Counted from the first letter of the stretch, positions 1-8,704 are shown. The stretch is DNA of 10,085 nucleotides from Larix sibirica (GCA_004151065.3 NWUY0300013334.1:80692-90776); one strand, 5' to 3'. Program-made: numbers and translations. Notes: a model not told the origin generated them from the sequence alone.

Positions 1-660
1 TGTAAAGAAATAATATACGAATTGAGCCATAGATATTGCTTCGTTGAATTCTGGTGACATTTCCTGTTTCTGTTTTAAATAATTAATTGCCATTCCGTGT
101 TTTGAGGGTTTTTGCTCGCACAGATATTTAAATGTGAGTATGGTCATGAAAGTCTGTTAAATAGTTGGTGTCGCTTCTACTTTCTCCAGCATTTGTGTCT
201 GTAAACTGTTTCATCCCGAGGTTGTTAATCTTTTTGTTGGCATTGAACAATAGAAAGAAAANACATGTCAAATACGTTCTGGAGAGCAAAAAACGTCCTG
301 TGGCACGACAATTTCCTGGCCTGATCTCAAATTTGTCTACCTTGGTTTTAGTTGAATGTTTTTGGGGTTTTCAACTTTTTTCTTTTTTCTTTCTATGATT
401 GAGAATCTAGGCTGCCACATTGCTAGCTTTGTAGACATCACAACAATCTGATAAACTTGGGTCGGGGCCAGTCTTAATGTTGGATGAAAAACGATCTGTC
501 CAGCGACAAGTAGAATTATCACTGTGTTCCAGCTCCTTTTTTATCCATTCATCGTGGTTTGAATCTTGAACACCATGAAACTGCTACATCCCATTCCGTT
601 GAAATGGTGGCTAGTATTATGTTTATCCAAATGGTGGCTAGTATAATGTTCATTCCTTGG
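1..660. other. Intergenic stretch, no gene recognised
   Basis: This stretch is less AT-rich than the sequence that follows it, with T-rich runs such as those near 365-395. Reading frames are short, and none gives a protein with recognisable motifs. It could be the transcribed but untranslated edge of a gene outside the window, but no splice or coding evidence supports that. A single undetermined base sits at position 262. Confidence 0.5.
602..656. repeat. Short tandem duplication, two units of 27-28 bp
   Basis: Two adjacent units (602-628 and 629-656) both begin AAATGGTGGCTAGTAT and end in TCC or TTCC. They differ at a few bases and by one indel. This looks like a local slippage duplication that has since diverged. 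Confidence 0.8.
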
Positions 661-1623
661 GAAGGGGAGGTATTATTTAAAAAAAAATCTTCCAAAAAAT
701 TCAAAACGAAAAGATTTGCTATGATAACATTCTATTAAAAAAGAAGTTATTTTTCTATTTTTATCTCGATTCATTAATAATGAAAAGTGTGGTGTTTAAT
801 AGTGATTACACTTATAGTAGCAACGTGATCTATAAGTTAATATGGGAGATATGTCACGAAACGTAATGTATGTGACAACAACAAAAAACTTAAATAAAGC
901 TATTTGACAAAATAAATCGAGCTCAATTTTAAATTTTAGAAAAAAGCTAAAAAATTAAAATCAACATAGATCCATCTTAAACCCAAATCTATCAAGCATC
1001 TAAAGGTATACATTTTTTTTGTAAGTGTAACTTTTCTATCATTTAATATGAAGGAATTAATACATGACATACAATTAAATGATTAAAAAAATACAACTCC
1101 AAAAATTTGATGCCTCTTAATGCTTGAAAAATCTAGGTTTAAAATGAATTTATTTTGAATCAATTTCAAATTTCCATAATAATAATAATATTCATACCTA
1201 ATTTTATAAAATCATAAAACTCTCTTCATTAAACAAAATTCATTATTCAAAATTCTATTAACATTTTTCATGTTATATTATACTTCAATAAATTTAAATA
1301 GAATAAAATATAAACATTAATGCATACATTTCATTTACACATTTATATATCCAACAATTACCACAATTTATTATGAAAAATAAAATACATTCTCAACACA
1401 TTTATAACTAAATCCTTATTTATTTATTTGAATTTCAATTGTATCATATTACGAGTGAAAACAAGGTAAACAAAAATGCAGAAAAAACAAAGAGAAGAAC
1501 ACTTACTTTTTCATTTAAAATTCAGCCACCCAACCTATGCTAACCCCAAACCAAGACTATGAAATACAAGTGAATGTCTAGCTACAAGCTCGAAATTATC
1601 TCACTCATCGTATCCCAAAATGT
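661..1623. other. AT-rich intergenic DNA, no gene
   Basis: About 960 bases of strongly A+T-rich sequence with many homopolymer A and T runs and no long open frame on either strand. It holds one trinucleotide microsatellite near 1176. No transposon termini or coding remnants could be recognised. Confidence 0.7.
1176..1190. repeat. (ATA)5 microsatellite
   Basis: Five perfect copies of a three-base A/T unit lie inside AT-rich intergenic DNA. The tract is short and is probably ordinary slippage. Confidence 0.85.
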
Positions 1624-1697
1624 AAGAAAGGGAATATCTTTTGTTAGTTGCATATGTATTAAGAAAGGGAATATCTTTTGTTAGTTGCATATGTATT
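1624..1697. repeat. Perfect 37-bp tandem duplication
   Basis: The 37-base unit at 1624-1660, starting AAGAAAGGGAATATC and ending CATATGTATT, is repeated without any difference at 1661-1697. The lack of divergence points to a recent duplication or an assembly artefact. A short open frame (1678-1869) starts inside the second unit but shows no recognisable protein features. Confidence 0.95.
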
Positions 1698-1980
1698 TTG
1701 TAGAGAGGAAGACCTCGGGCTTTGGATTTTGATGAATATGGTACAATTATCAGGTTTGTGGAATACATATTTTTACATGTTCCTTATCTCATTTACTATC
1801 ATGGAAATTTTATTACAATTTACTAGAATATTAGTAGGGATATGTAATTGCAATCATGGTAGCTGGTAATAACTTATGGGTGGAAAAAGAATGAATGAAG
1901 AAGAAAAGTTTTTCATGATGAAATTGAGCATCATATACTCATTTTATTAGTGAAACCATACCTTCTCAAAGGAATGGTTA

Positions 1981-2003
1981 GATGATAATGATAATGATAA
2001 TGA
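1981..2003. repeat. (GATAAT)n hexanucleotide tract
   Basis: Three perfect GATAAT units (1984-2001) are flanked by partial units. Read on the minus strand this is (ATTATC)n, about 55 bases downstream of the stop codon of the minus-strand LINE. It could therefore be the simple-repeat 3' tail of that element. This is an inference from position; it may equally be an independent microsatellite. Confidence 0.7.
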
Positions 2004-2056
2004 AGTGACAACATAAGCAAAAAGAGAAAAGAGATTACAACAATTTTTTTGAAATC

Positions 2057-2569
2057 CTATCTAAAAAGACAAAGTAAAATCTTGTATTTTCTCTGAGTGG
2101 ACAAAGTAAAATCCAGATATTCCTCATAATGTAGCCAACCAACCTCACAGTTCACAACTCTTTTGGAAAGTCTGTCAGTAACATAATTTAATTGTCTGTA
2201 GATGCGCTTAAATGAAATGTCACAAAATAGTGATTGGAGCATTTTGACCCTGGAGCACTGGTGCTCAAGTACAACCTGTAAAGCAACTTTACTTGTAGCC
2301 CATTCAATAAGGATATTTGAGTCACCAACCACCCGAAGAGAAAAGGCACATCTAGCTAAAAATAAGATCAATCCCCATAGGGCTAAGGGTTCAACCTTTG
2401 TATTTGTCCCATGGTCACAACTGAACAACCCATGGAACCAATGATCTTTGTTAATATGCAGTACAATCCCCCCTCCACGTTTGTTATTTTGTGAAGAACT
2501 ATCAAAATACCCGATAGGAAAATTTTCAAAAAAAGTGGGAACTTGTGAAAGAAGTAGTAGGGGATCCAT
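2057..2569 (-). pseudogene. RNase H domain remnant of minus-strand LINE ORF2
   Basis: This is the C-terminal RNase H of the LINE polyprotein, which degrades the RNA strand of RNA-DNA hybrids during element copying. All four expected acidic positions are visible: Asp in GYFDSSSQ (codon 2501-2503), Glu in KVEPLALW (2390-2392), Asp in VVGDSNILIEW (2321-2323), and Asp in TDRLSK (2174-2176). The stretch GTNTKVEPLALW matches the GTN(N/T)..E..AL signature of the RNase H found in plant L1 elements. The frame is open from 2569 to the stop at 2057, but the first residues come from sequence at or beyond the deletion junction. The start methionine is therefore an accident and not a gene start. It is no longer joined to a complete reverse transcriptase. 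Confidence 0.85.
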
Positions 2570-3210
2570 TAACTAAATTAGAAAATTGATCAGAAGAGAC
2601 ACAAGCCATGATCCAGTCCACAACATCCAGTGGTAATCCAACATGTAAAAGAACCAACCTCAAATAACCCCAATCCACCCTATCATATGCTTTGACCAAA
2701 TCCATCTTTAATATCAAAGTAGATAACTTCTTAATCTTTATAGAATGAAGAAATTCATGGGTAATGTCACTGCATCTAAGCTCTGTTTGTTGGCCAAGAA
2801 ACCAAATTGCTCTTTGGTCATCATGTATGTAAGAAAAGGATTGATTCTATTAGCTATCAACTTGGTAATGATTTTGTAGACAAGATTACATAGTGAAATA
2901 GGTCTAAAGTCATTATATGACTCAGGCTTGGATTTCTTGGAAATGAGAGCTATAAAGGTGGAATTTAGTGCCTTAGAGACATATCTCTTGGTCCTTGATT
3001 CCTTAATCACCTCAAGTAAATCATGTGCAAGGATATCAAATAAATCCAAGAAAAATTCATTGAGTCTAGCCATCAAGCCTAGGGCTCTTGGCTTTGGCAA
3101 TTTTTTTTAAACCTTCTCAATATCATCCAAGGACATAACCCTACCAATGTTGTGACCCTCCTCAATTGAGAAGAATCTAAAATAGCACTGAATAACTTTT
3201 AACTGAAAAC
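2526..3210 (-). pseudogene. N-terminal half of reverse transcriptase, minus-strand LINE
   Basis: Reading from high to low coordinates, the segment shows a decayed KSPGPDG-type region (now KPRALGLMARLNEFF), then FIALISKKSKPESYNDFRPISLCNLVYKII split over RT motifs 1 and 2 (about 2975-2880), then EQFGFLANKQSLDAV (about 2815-2770). After a frameshift near 2770 comes motif A, LKMDLVKAYDRVDW, with its catalytic Asp at 2700-2702. The domain stops after VNGSPTTSF near 2540; motif B (RQGCPLSP) and motif C (the second catalytic Asp pair) are missing. A stop codon also lies near 3105. The fragment cannot polymerise. Similarity to non-LTR retrotransposon RTs is clear from motif order and spacing. Confidence 0.88.
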
Positions 3211-3292
3211 TGATCTTTGTGTGTCCAACATACTTGAAAATGTGGACTTGGAGGATCCCCTCTGGTCGTCCGAGGATGGAAGCAAGTAGGAA

Positions 3293-4123
3293 ATGGATAT
3301 GGTTGGCGGTCTGGATGACTACTCAAATCAAATCCCTCCACCAAACTCGGATCCTCCGGATATCATGAGTAAGTTGGAAGCATATGACCCTTCCTTTTAT
3401 CATTCCTTAAATGATTTAGAGAAATCCTTTATAAAATCATTAGAAATGAAAAAATCGGGAAATGGGAATCTAGCTGATCGAATCCCTAAATCCTCCGAGA
3501 CATCTCATGATAATAGCCTGGGGTCTCCAAATCAAATCTCTCCTAGCTCTGAAGCCATGAAGGATAATCCACCCCTTTTACAAGATTTAAATCAGGAGGG
3601 TGATCCCTCTGGTTCTTATCCTTCTCTGACGAATACCATATTTATCTCCTCTGACAATGATACCAACGCTATGATCCCTACTAACGAAGTCCTCACAGTT
3701 CACCTGAATCCACCCCTTGACATCGCTCCCCTTCCTCCGGCTGGCCTCTCGGTAGAAGATTTGTATCCTACTATTATGTCTTCCAGTATCCATGTGCCTT
3801 CATATAGTGAGATTGCAAAAAAATCTCACATCCCCATCTATTTAAAGAATAGGGTTTTGGAGCCATCCCAGAAGTTACAGTCGGAAGGGACTCTCCAACA
3901 CATCCACACTTCGGGTTCGTCAAAGGCTATTAAGGGTGGGAGAATGGGGGGCCTCACTCTGAATTTCTCCCCTTTAAAAACGAGAAGTTCTCGAAAAAAT
4001 AAAGTAAATGGTATCCAGTACAAATCGACAGAGGAAGTTACTCCGAGTAATTTTGTCGATACCCCCTCCTCAGACTCTAGGGCTCTTAGAGGAATTAAAG
4101 CCCTTGCTAGGGGTCGCCGATGA
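3293..4123 (+). CDS. LINE ORF1-like protein, 276 aa, unbroken
   Basis: This is the only long unbroken frame of the plus-strand LINE. ORF1 proteins bind the element RNA and form the ribonucleoprotein, and the position immediately before ORF2 fits that role. The protein is rich in Ser, Pro and Asn and looks mostly disordered. A short hydrophilic helix-like part lies near residues 25-55, SVEDLYPTIMSSSIHVPSYS lies in the middle, and the C-terminus is basic (KTRSSRKNK and ALARGRR). I see neither the DUF4283 RRM-like domain nor the CCHC knuckles usual in plant L1 ORF1, so it may be only the C-terminal part of a longer ORF1. The frame is also open from about 3203 except for a TAG at 3287-3289. The ATG at 3293 has purine at -3 and G at +4. 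The stop overlaps the ORF2 start as ATGA. It may have evolved neutrally. Confidence 0.65.
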   Translation: MDMVGGLDDYSNQIPPPNSDPPDIMSKLEAYDPSFYHSLNDLEKSFIKSLEMKKSGNGNLADRIPKSSETSHDNSLGSPNQISPSSEAMKDNPPLLQDLNQEGDPSGSYPSLTNTIFISSDNDTNAMIPTNEVLTVHLNPPLDIAPLPPAGLSVEDLYPTIMSSSIHVPSYSEIAKKSHIPIYLKNRVLEPSQKLQSEGTLQHIHTSGSSKAIKGGRMGGLTLNFSPLKTRSSRKNKVNGIQYKSTEEVTPSNFVDTPSSDSRALRGIKALARGRR

Positions 4124-4830
4124 TTTGCTCTTCATTGAATATTAGGGGAGTGGGGGGCCTCCCCAAAAAACTAGCCCTCAAAAGTGTTCTGCAAATTACA
4201 AACCCGGATTTGGTCTTGCTTCAAGAGACAATGGTATGTGAGGAGAAGGCCAAGTCCTTTTTTGCCAAAATTAAGCCAAATTGGAAAATGTGTGCCTTGA
4301 GTGCGGATGGATTATTTGGTGGAACACTTGCTGCATGGAAACCACTGGTCCTAGATGTGAACCCTTACAGAGTCTCTGTGGAGATCCTCCTTTCAAGTAA
4401 ATTGGTGGGTTTTGATAAGGTTGTTAACTTTGTAAACTGTTATTGCCCGTATAGCGATAGGAAATCATTTTAGGAGAGGGCTAGTTCTGAGAATCTGCTA
4501 GATCTGGAGAATTTGACATTAGAATTTAGCAGGGGATTTAAATTTTACTTGGGGTGCTTCGAATGTCTCGGCGAGGCATGCAAATTTGGATTCGATGGGG
4601 GATTTTTTTCAGTGATTTGTTCATCTCAAAGAATTTGATTGATATTGAGCCAATTCCGCTGGCTCCCACATGGTCAAATGGTAGAAAAAATGAAGAGCTT
4701 ATATCTAAAAGGTTGGATCGATTTCTCATCTCGGAGCACCTACTGAATAAATTTTGCAAATATAGATCTTGGGTGCATCAGATTCATATCAGTGATCATC
4801 TACCTATTCTCCTCCAGTTTGGCATTGAAG
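4120..4830 (+). other. ORF2 endonuclease (EEP/APE-like) domain remnant
   Basis: N-terminal endonuclease that nicks target DNA to prime reverse transcription. Visible family motifs are SLNIRGVGG with the metal-site Asn near residue 7, LVLLQET with the catalytic Glu (about 4216-4236), GDLNFTWGAS with the Asp/Asn pair in another frame (about 4532-4560), PTWSNGR followed by KRLDRFLIS (about 4660-4730), and ISDHLPI with the terminal Asp-His pair (about 4788-4808). A stop at 4471 and two frameshifts divide it, so no functional endonuclease can be made from this copy. Confidence 0.9.
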
Positions 4831-5329
4831 TTTCACAACAAACGTATCCATTTAAATTTAATTCTGTGTGGTTATCTGATCCGAACTACAATAAGGAGGT
4901 GGTGGATCTTTGGTCAAGTTTGAATGTTTTATCAGAACAATTTGATATGGATAAATTGGTCTCAAAATTGAAGAGTTTAAAAAGTTTCACGGTGAATTGG
5001 GAAAAGGTAAAGAAAAAAGAGATGGCTTCAGAATTGGTCAGCTTGGAATAGGACACAGGGGCCCTTATCGACAAATATGTTTATGGAATGCTTAGTCCCA
5101 AGGAACAAGCCTCATTATTAGTGCTTGAAGGTAGGAAATAGAAAATTCTTCAAATACAAGATGAATCTTGGAGGCTGAAAAGCCGAGCCTTATGGATCAA
5201 AGCCGGGGATCAAAACACCAATTTTTTGCATAAATTTGTTGAAGCTCGAAGGATCCAAAATATTATTTGGGATCTCAATGATAGAGAAGGTTAGATAATT
5301 TCTGGAAAAAATGAACTTCACAAAGAGGC

Positions 5330-6460
5330 TATAAAACATTTCCAAAGCATTTATCAAGATCCAAAATCATCTTCTTTGATTGAACAATTCAAAGTTATTA
5401 AAGAATATCCAAGGATTTTTACAGATGAGGAGGGTGACAAAATCTACGAGGCAATCTCTCTCCAAGGTATCGAGAAGACTCTGAGAGGATTTGCTAAGGA
5501 CAAGAGTCCCAGTCCGGATGGATGGACAGTTGAACTCTTCATCACCTTCTTCGATATCATGGGGCCTGACATTAGGGCTGTTGTGGAGGAATCTCAACTA
5601 AAAGGTATGGTAACGAGAGCCCTAAACCCAACTTTTTTGCTCTCATTCCAATGTCTTCTCATCTAGAGGATTTCAATGACTTTAGCCCAATTGCTCTCTG
5701 CAACTTGGTATATAAAATTATATAAAAAATCATTACAGTGAGACTCAAACAGGGGCTCTCCAAATATATCTCAATGGAGCAATTTGGGTTTTTAGAAGAT
5801 AGTCATATTCTTGATGCAGTTGGTGTGGCACAAGAGGTTTTCCATAGTACAAAGACGAAACACTTAAAAGCTCTATTTATTCAACTTGATTTGGTCAAAG
5901 CCTATGACAGGGTGGACTGGACTTTTCTATGACTTATTCTTATTTAGATTGGTTTGCCTTGGGTAATGGTGAAATGGATTATGGCATGTGTCACCTCAGT
6001 GAATTTTGTAGTTCTTATAAATGGAATGCCTTTGGATTTTTTTAAAGGTTCTAGGGGCCTTCGACAGGGATGTCCCCTCTCTCCATTATTAATTCTTCTT
6101 GTTATCTAGGGCCTTAGTAGGCTCATCCACAGGGCCAAACTGGAGAAAAACATTCATGGAATAAAAGTGACTGCTCACTCTTCTGTGACTCATAGTCTTT
6201 TTGTAGACGATGTTATGTTATTTGGGAAAGGCTCTCTTTTAGAGTGGCAAAAATATAAACAAATCCTAGATCTCTTCTGCAATGCCTCTGGAATGTTGGT
6301 TAGTAAAGATAAATCTTGGTTCTTGGAAAATAACTTGAAGGATGACACCAGAAAACAAATCAGTCAGATCCTACCTTTCAATTTCAAGGCGATGTCAGGG
6401 AGCTCAAAATATATTGGTTTCTTTATAAAACCAACCAATTATCTCATCAATGACTAGCAG
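5330..6460 (+). other. ORF2 reverse transcriptase domain remnant
   Basis: Copies element RNA into DNA at the nicked target. Motifs in order are KSPSPDG (about 5502-5522; the usual form is KSPGPDG), FSPIALCNLVYKII (about 5678-5720; the usual form begins FRPISL), QLDLVKAYDRVDW with the first catalytic Asp (about 5880-5925), GLRQGCPLSPLL (about 6056-6091), and LFVDDVMLFG with the Asp pair (about 6198-6225). SKDKS and KYIGFFIKP (about 6305-6436) follow as motifs D and E. The catalytic Asp residues are intact, but a frameshift at 5633-5638 and stops at 5723, 5930, 5945 and 6107 interrupt the domain. Confidence 0.93.
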
Positions 6461-6471
6461 TCGCTCTTAAA

Positions 6472-7435
6472 GGATTCGACAAGAGGATAAATCATTGGTG
6501 CTGGCGATGGCTTTCTTGGGGGGGAAGGCTCACATTAGCAAAATATGTGTTATAGAATTTATCTGTTTATTGGCTCTCCCTTTGTAAAATTCCAAAGGCG
6601 ATTATGAATGGGATACGCAGAAGAATCTTTGGTTTCATCTGGTCGGGAGGTGCAAAAAAGGATAAGTGTCATCTTGTAAAATTGTAGCGCTTGGCACGTC
6701 CCTTGCATATGGGTGGATGGGAATTAAAAAATATCGATTGATTTCCAAAAGCTTTGCGTGCGAAAAGTTTGTGGAGAGCCCTCTTTTCCAATTCTGCCTG
6801 GAGGATATTAATAAAAGAAAAATATTTAATAGCTCTTTCAATTGCAGATTGGTTTAGGAAGGGTCGCTCTGGCACCAAAGGGGTGTCAAATTTCTGGAAT
6901 GTTCTTTTGGGTTCTTTTCATACAATTTCAAATTGGCTCTCATGGATTCCGGGGGATGGTAGACAGATAAGAATAGGGGAAGACCCTATTATGGGTGGTC
7001 CTCCCATATTCATATTATCTCTAGAATTAGTTTATTTCTTGAGATCTAAAGGTTACTGTACCCTAAATCATTCGGTGGCCTCTACCTCAGAAGATGTGGG
7101 AAGACCATCTTGGTTATCAACTCAACAATTGGGGCTCTTCGGTTGGATGGGGGAAGAATGGTCTAATTATGTCAGGGGCCTTAGGCCTCTAAATCTCCAT
7201 TTAACGGATTCCCCAAATAAGCTCCCGTGGTCTTGGAATGTAGCCAAAGGTTTGGTTTCGGCGAAGCTAGCTTATGAGTCCTTATTCTCCAATGAAAATA
7301 CTCAGCCTCAATTGTGGTACAAGAGTGTGTGGGCACTATCCATACCCCTCAAAATTAAATGCTTCATCTGGCTCACTTTGGGCAACAACATCCTAACTTG
7401 GGATAACTTTTGTCGCAAAGGGGGATGTGGCCCCA
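6472..7435 (+). other. ORF2 thumb/connection region
   Basis: The segment linking palm and zinc knuckle in L1-type ORF2. Recognisable family phrases are INHWCWRWLSWGGRLTLAK (about 6490-6545), YWLSLCKIPKAI (about 6568-6603), FGFIWSGGAKKD (about 6631-6666), GGWELKN, AKSLWRALFSNSAWR, and further on WIPGDGRQIRIGEDPI (about 6940-6987) and VWALSIPLKIKCFIWL (about 7330-7375). From 6742 to 7455 the frame is open for 238 codons, the longest unbroken stretch of ORF2. Stops upstream lie at 6553, 6685 and 6739. Confidence 0.85.
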
Positions 7436-7440
7436 ACAGA

Positions 7441-7494
7441 TGTCCATTTTGCTGTTAGCAGGAGGAATCTGTTGATCATTTATTTAGACAATGT
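7441..7494 (+). other. ORF2 zinc knuckle (zf-RVT type)
   Basis: Cys codons at 7441 and 7450, His at 7477 and Cys at 7492 give the C-x2-C-x8-H-x4-C pattern found after the reverse transcriptase in plant L1 elements, where it is thought to bind nucleic acid. All four ligands survive, although a TAG at 7456-7458 falls between the second Cys and the His. Confidence 0.85.
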
Positions 7495-7774
7495 ATGGTT
7501 GTGAAACATTTATGGTTGGCTATCAAAAGAACAATTGGGTTGAATTTGAGTTGGCGATCCAATTCTTTCAATGAGAGCCCAAGACATTGGATTAGCAACG
7601 AGAAGAAATGGGCAACTATTCCTTGTTTTGTGGCCCGGGAAGTCTGGAAGGCACGCAATCTCATCATTTTTGAGGATAAACAACCTAATATGGAACTTTT
7701 AAGATGCAGGGTTATTGCCTCCTTTAATGAGTATAGTAACCCTGTGGTAATTCCTGATATTTCTACCATCAGAT

Positions 7775-8274
7775 CTACTCACCTTGACTTCTCTGGGGAT
7801 AAGTCTTTTCCCTGTGGATTTTTTGGCGTGACCTCACAGCTTGGGGCTCCTACAAGCGGGGATGGGGCGGTTTTTTTCCGTAGTGCAAATAGTCTTTTCA
7901 AAATCTGGTTGAATACTGGGGGCGGTACCAATACTCCCAGTGAATTATTAGACCTTTGGATTCTCCTTCGTTTTGCTCTGTCTAAGCAGGTGACTAGTCT
8001 CCATGTCATGGGTGATTCAAAAGTGATTATAATGTGGTCAAAATAATTTTCATCCATCAATGTGCTGCTGCTATCCTTCTGGCTTAGGGAGACCAAAAGT
8101 CTTATTTCTAGATTTGAAAGTATTACTTTCACTCATGTTTACATAGATCGAAACCACCAGGCTGATGAGTTATCAAAAACAACATTATCAACTCAGGAAG
8201 GCTTACTTTTTTGGGAGGAATGGTGCGCAGATCAACTGATTTCCCTTGGAACAGAGGATTTATTTCTGAACTAA
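7775..8274 (+). other. ORF2 RNase H domain with a lost catalytic Asp
   Basis: The C-terminal RNase H of plant L1 elements removes RNA from the hybrid made during copying. The landmarks are GFFGVTSQ (about 7816-7839), GGGTNTPSELLDLW (about 7918-7959) with Glu at 7942-7944, VMGDSKVIIMW with Asp at 8014-8016, and THVYIDRNHQADELSK with Asp at 8164-8166. The first catalytic Asp is replaced by Gly: codon 7825-7827 is GGC where the minus-strand LINE has GAT in the equivalent FDSSSQ. A TAA at 8044-8046 also interrupts the domain. The downstream part (8047-8271) remains open to the natural end. Confidence 0.9.
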
Positions 8275-8610
8275 TTTTATTTTCCCATTATATATTGCGA
8301 CTATATTTAACCATTTTTGTAGGTGATTAGGTACTGTTTCCAACGCCTTGTTGGAATTTTGAGCTTATCCGTTTCTGCATCATTGTGGATTGCCCAACCA
8401 TGGGCCATACTATCCGATCTGTTTGATTTTGCAGACCACTCACTAGACTGGATTGTCTTGTTGGTTTCACAGTCCTAGTCCTTTTTTTATTATCCGCCTT
8501 TATGTAAGGCTAGTATATCTCTTTTTTCATGTGGAACTCTATTTATTTGATGTATCTCGGAGATATGTGGACTCGCGGTGAATTATGGTCTTTTTCTATT
8601 GCCAAAATGA

Positions 8611-8647
8611 GCTGATAGCTCCTATTTGGCTGATAGTCCTATGATTG
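8611..8647 (+). repeat. Imperfect 18-19 bp tandem repeat in LINE 3' region
   Basis: Units 8611-8628 and 8629-8647 both start GCTGATAG and share TCCTAT. They differ by small indels, and a third GCTGG start follows. Short repeats near the 3' end are known from many LINEs, where the 3' region is recognised by the reverse transcriptase. No such role is shown here. Confidence 0.6.
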
Positions 8648-8679
8648 GCTGGTTTTAGCCTTTGGTTTACATTTATTTT

Positions 8680-8704
8680 ATACTATTTTCAAAATTAATA
8701 GTAT
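8680..8704. other. Perfect 8-bp stem hairpin in LINE 3' region
   Basis: ATACTATT (8680-8687) and AATAGTAT (8697-8704) are perfect inverted copies around a 9-base loop. The stem is A/T-rich and could occur by chance, but its place in the LINE 3' region makes it a candidate RNA structure. Confidence 0.5.

Larger units (their letters stand above)
2057..3210 (-). mobile_element. L1-type LINE fragment, 5'-truncated and internally deleted
   Basis: On the minus strand the order is the start of a reverse transcriptase domain (about 3210 to 2785), its catalytic palm motif A (near 2700), and then, abruptly, an RNase H domain (about 2520 to 2110). In intact plant L1 elements the rest of the palm including the FADD-type motif, the connection region and a zinc knuckle lie between these, so a large block is missing at about 2530-2570. 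The endonuclease and ORF1 are absent, which fits the 5' truncation common in LINE insertions. The RT and RNase H segments are only distantly similar to the neighbouring plus-strand LINE, so the two come from different subfamilies. The upstream limit, near 3210, is where coding similarity fades and is approximate. Confidence 0.88.
4120..8274 (+). pseudogene. LINE ORF2 polyprotein, broken by stops and frameshifts
   Basis: ORF2 of a plant L1: a nicking endonuclease followed by reverse transcriptase and RNase H, which together carry out target-primed reverse transcription at the insertion site. The original product would have been about 1,380 residues. The start ATG overlaps the ORF1 TGA. The coding frame changes near 4510-4526, near 4597-4610, in the T run at 5633-5638, and near 6462-6472. 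In-frame stops lie at 4471, 5049, 5139, 5292, 5723, 5930, 5945, 6107, 6455, 6553, 6685, 6739, 7456 and 8044. By comparison with family motifs, several of these stand where Trp, Gln or Arg is expected. All the main domains remain recognisable. The final stop is TAA at 8272-8274. Confidence 0.95.

Noticed and set aside
165-398. 77-codon open frame with hydrophobic ends
   Set aside because: It starts without a supporting context, crosses an undetermined base and reflects T-rich composition. No family is recognised.
1678-1869. 63-codon open frame in AT-rich DNA
   Set aside because: It starts inside a tandem duplication, has no recognisable motif, and is of a length expected by chance.
2202-2444. 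Plus-strand 80-codon frame
   Set aside because: It is the antisense shadow of the minus-strand RNase H, whose catalytic motifs are clear.
3293-8274. Reading the element as an LTR retrotransposon or virus-derived sequence
   Set aside because: The endonuclease-RT-zinc knuckle-RNase H order, the L1 RT motifs and the absence of integrase, protease and long terminal repeats all point to a LINE.
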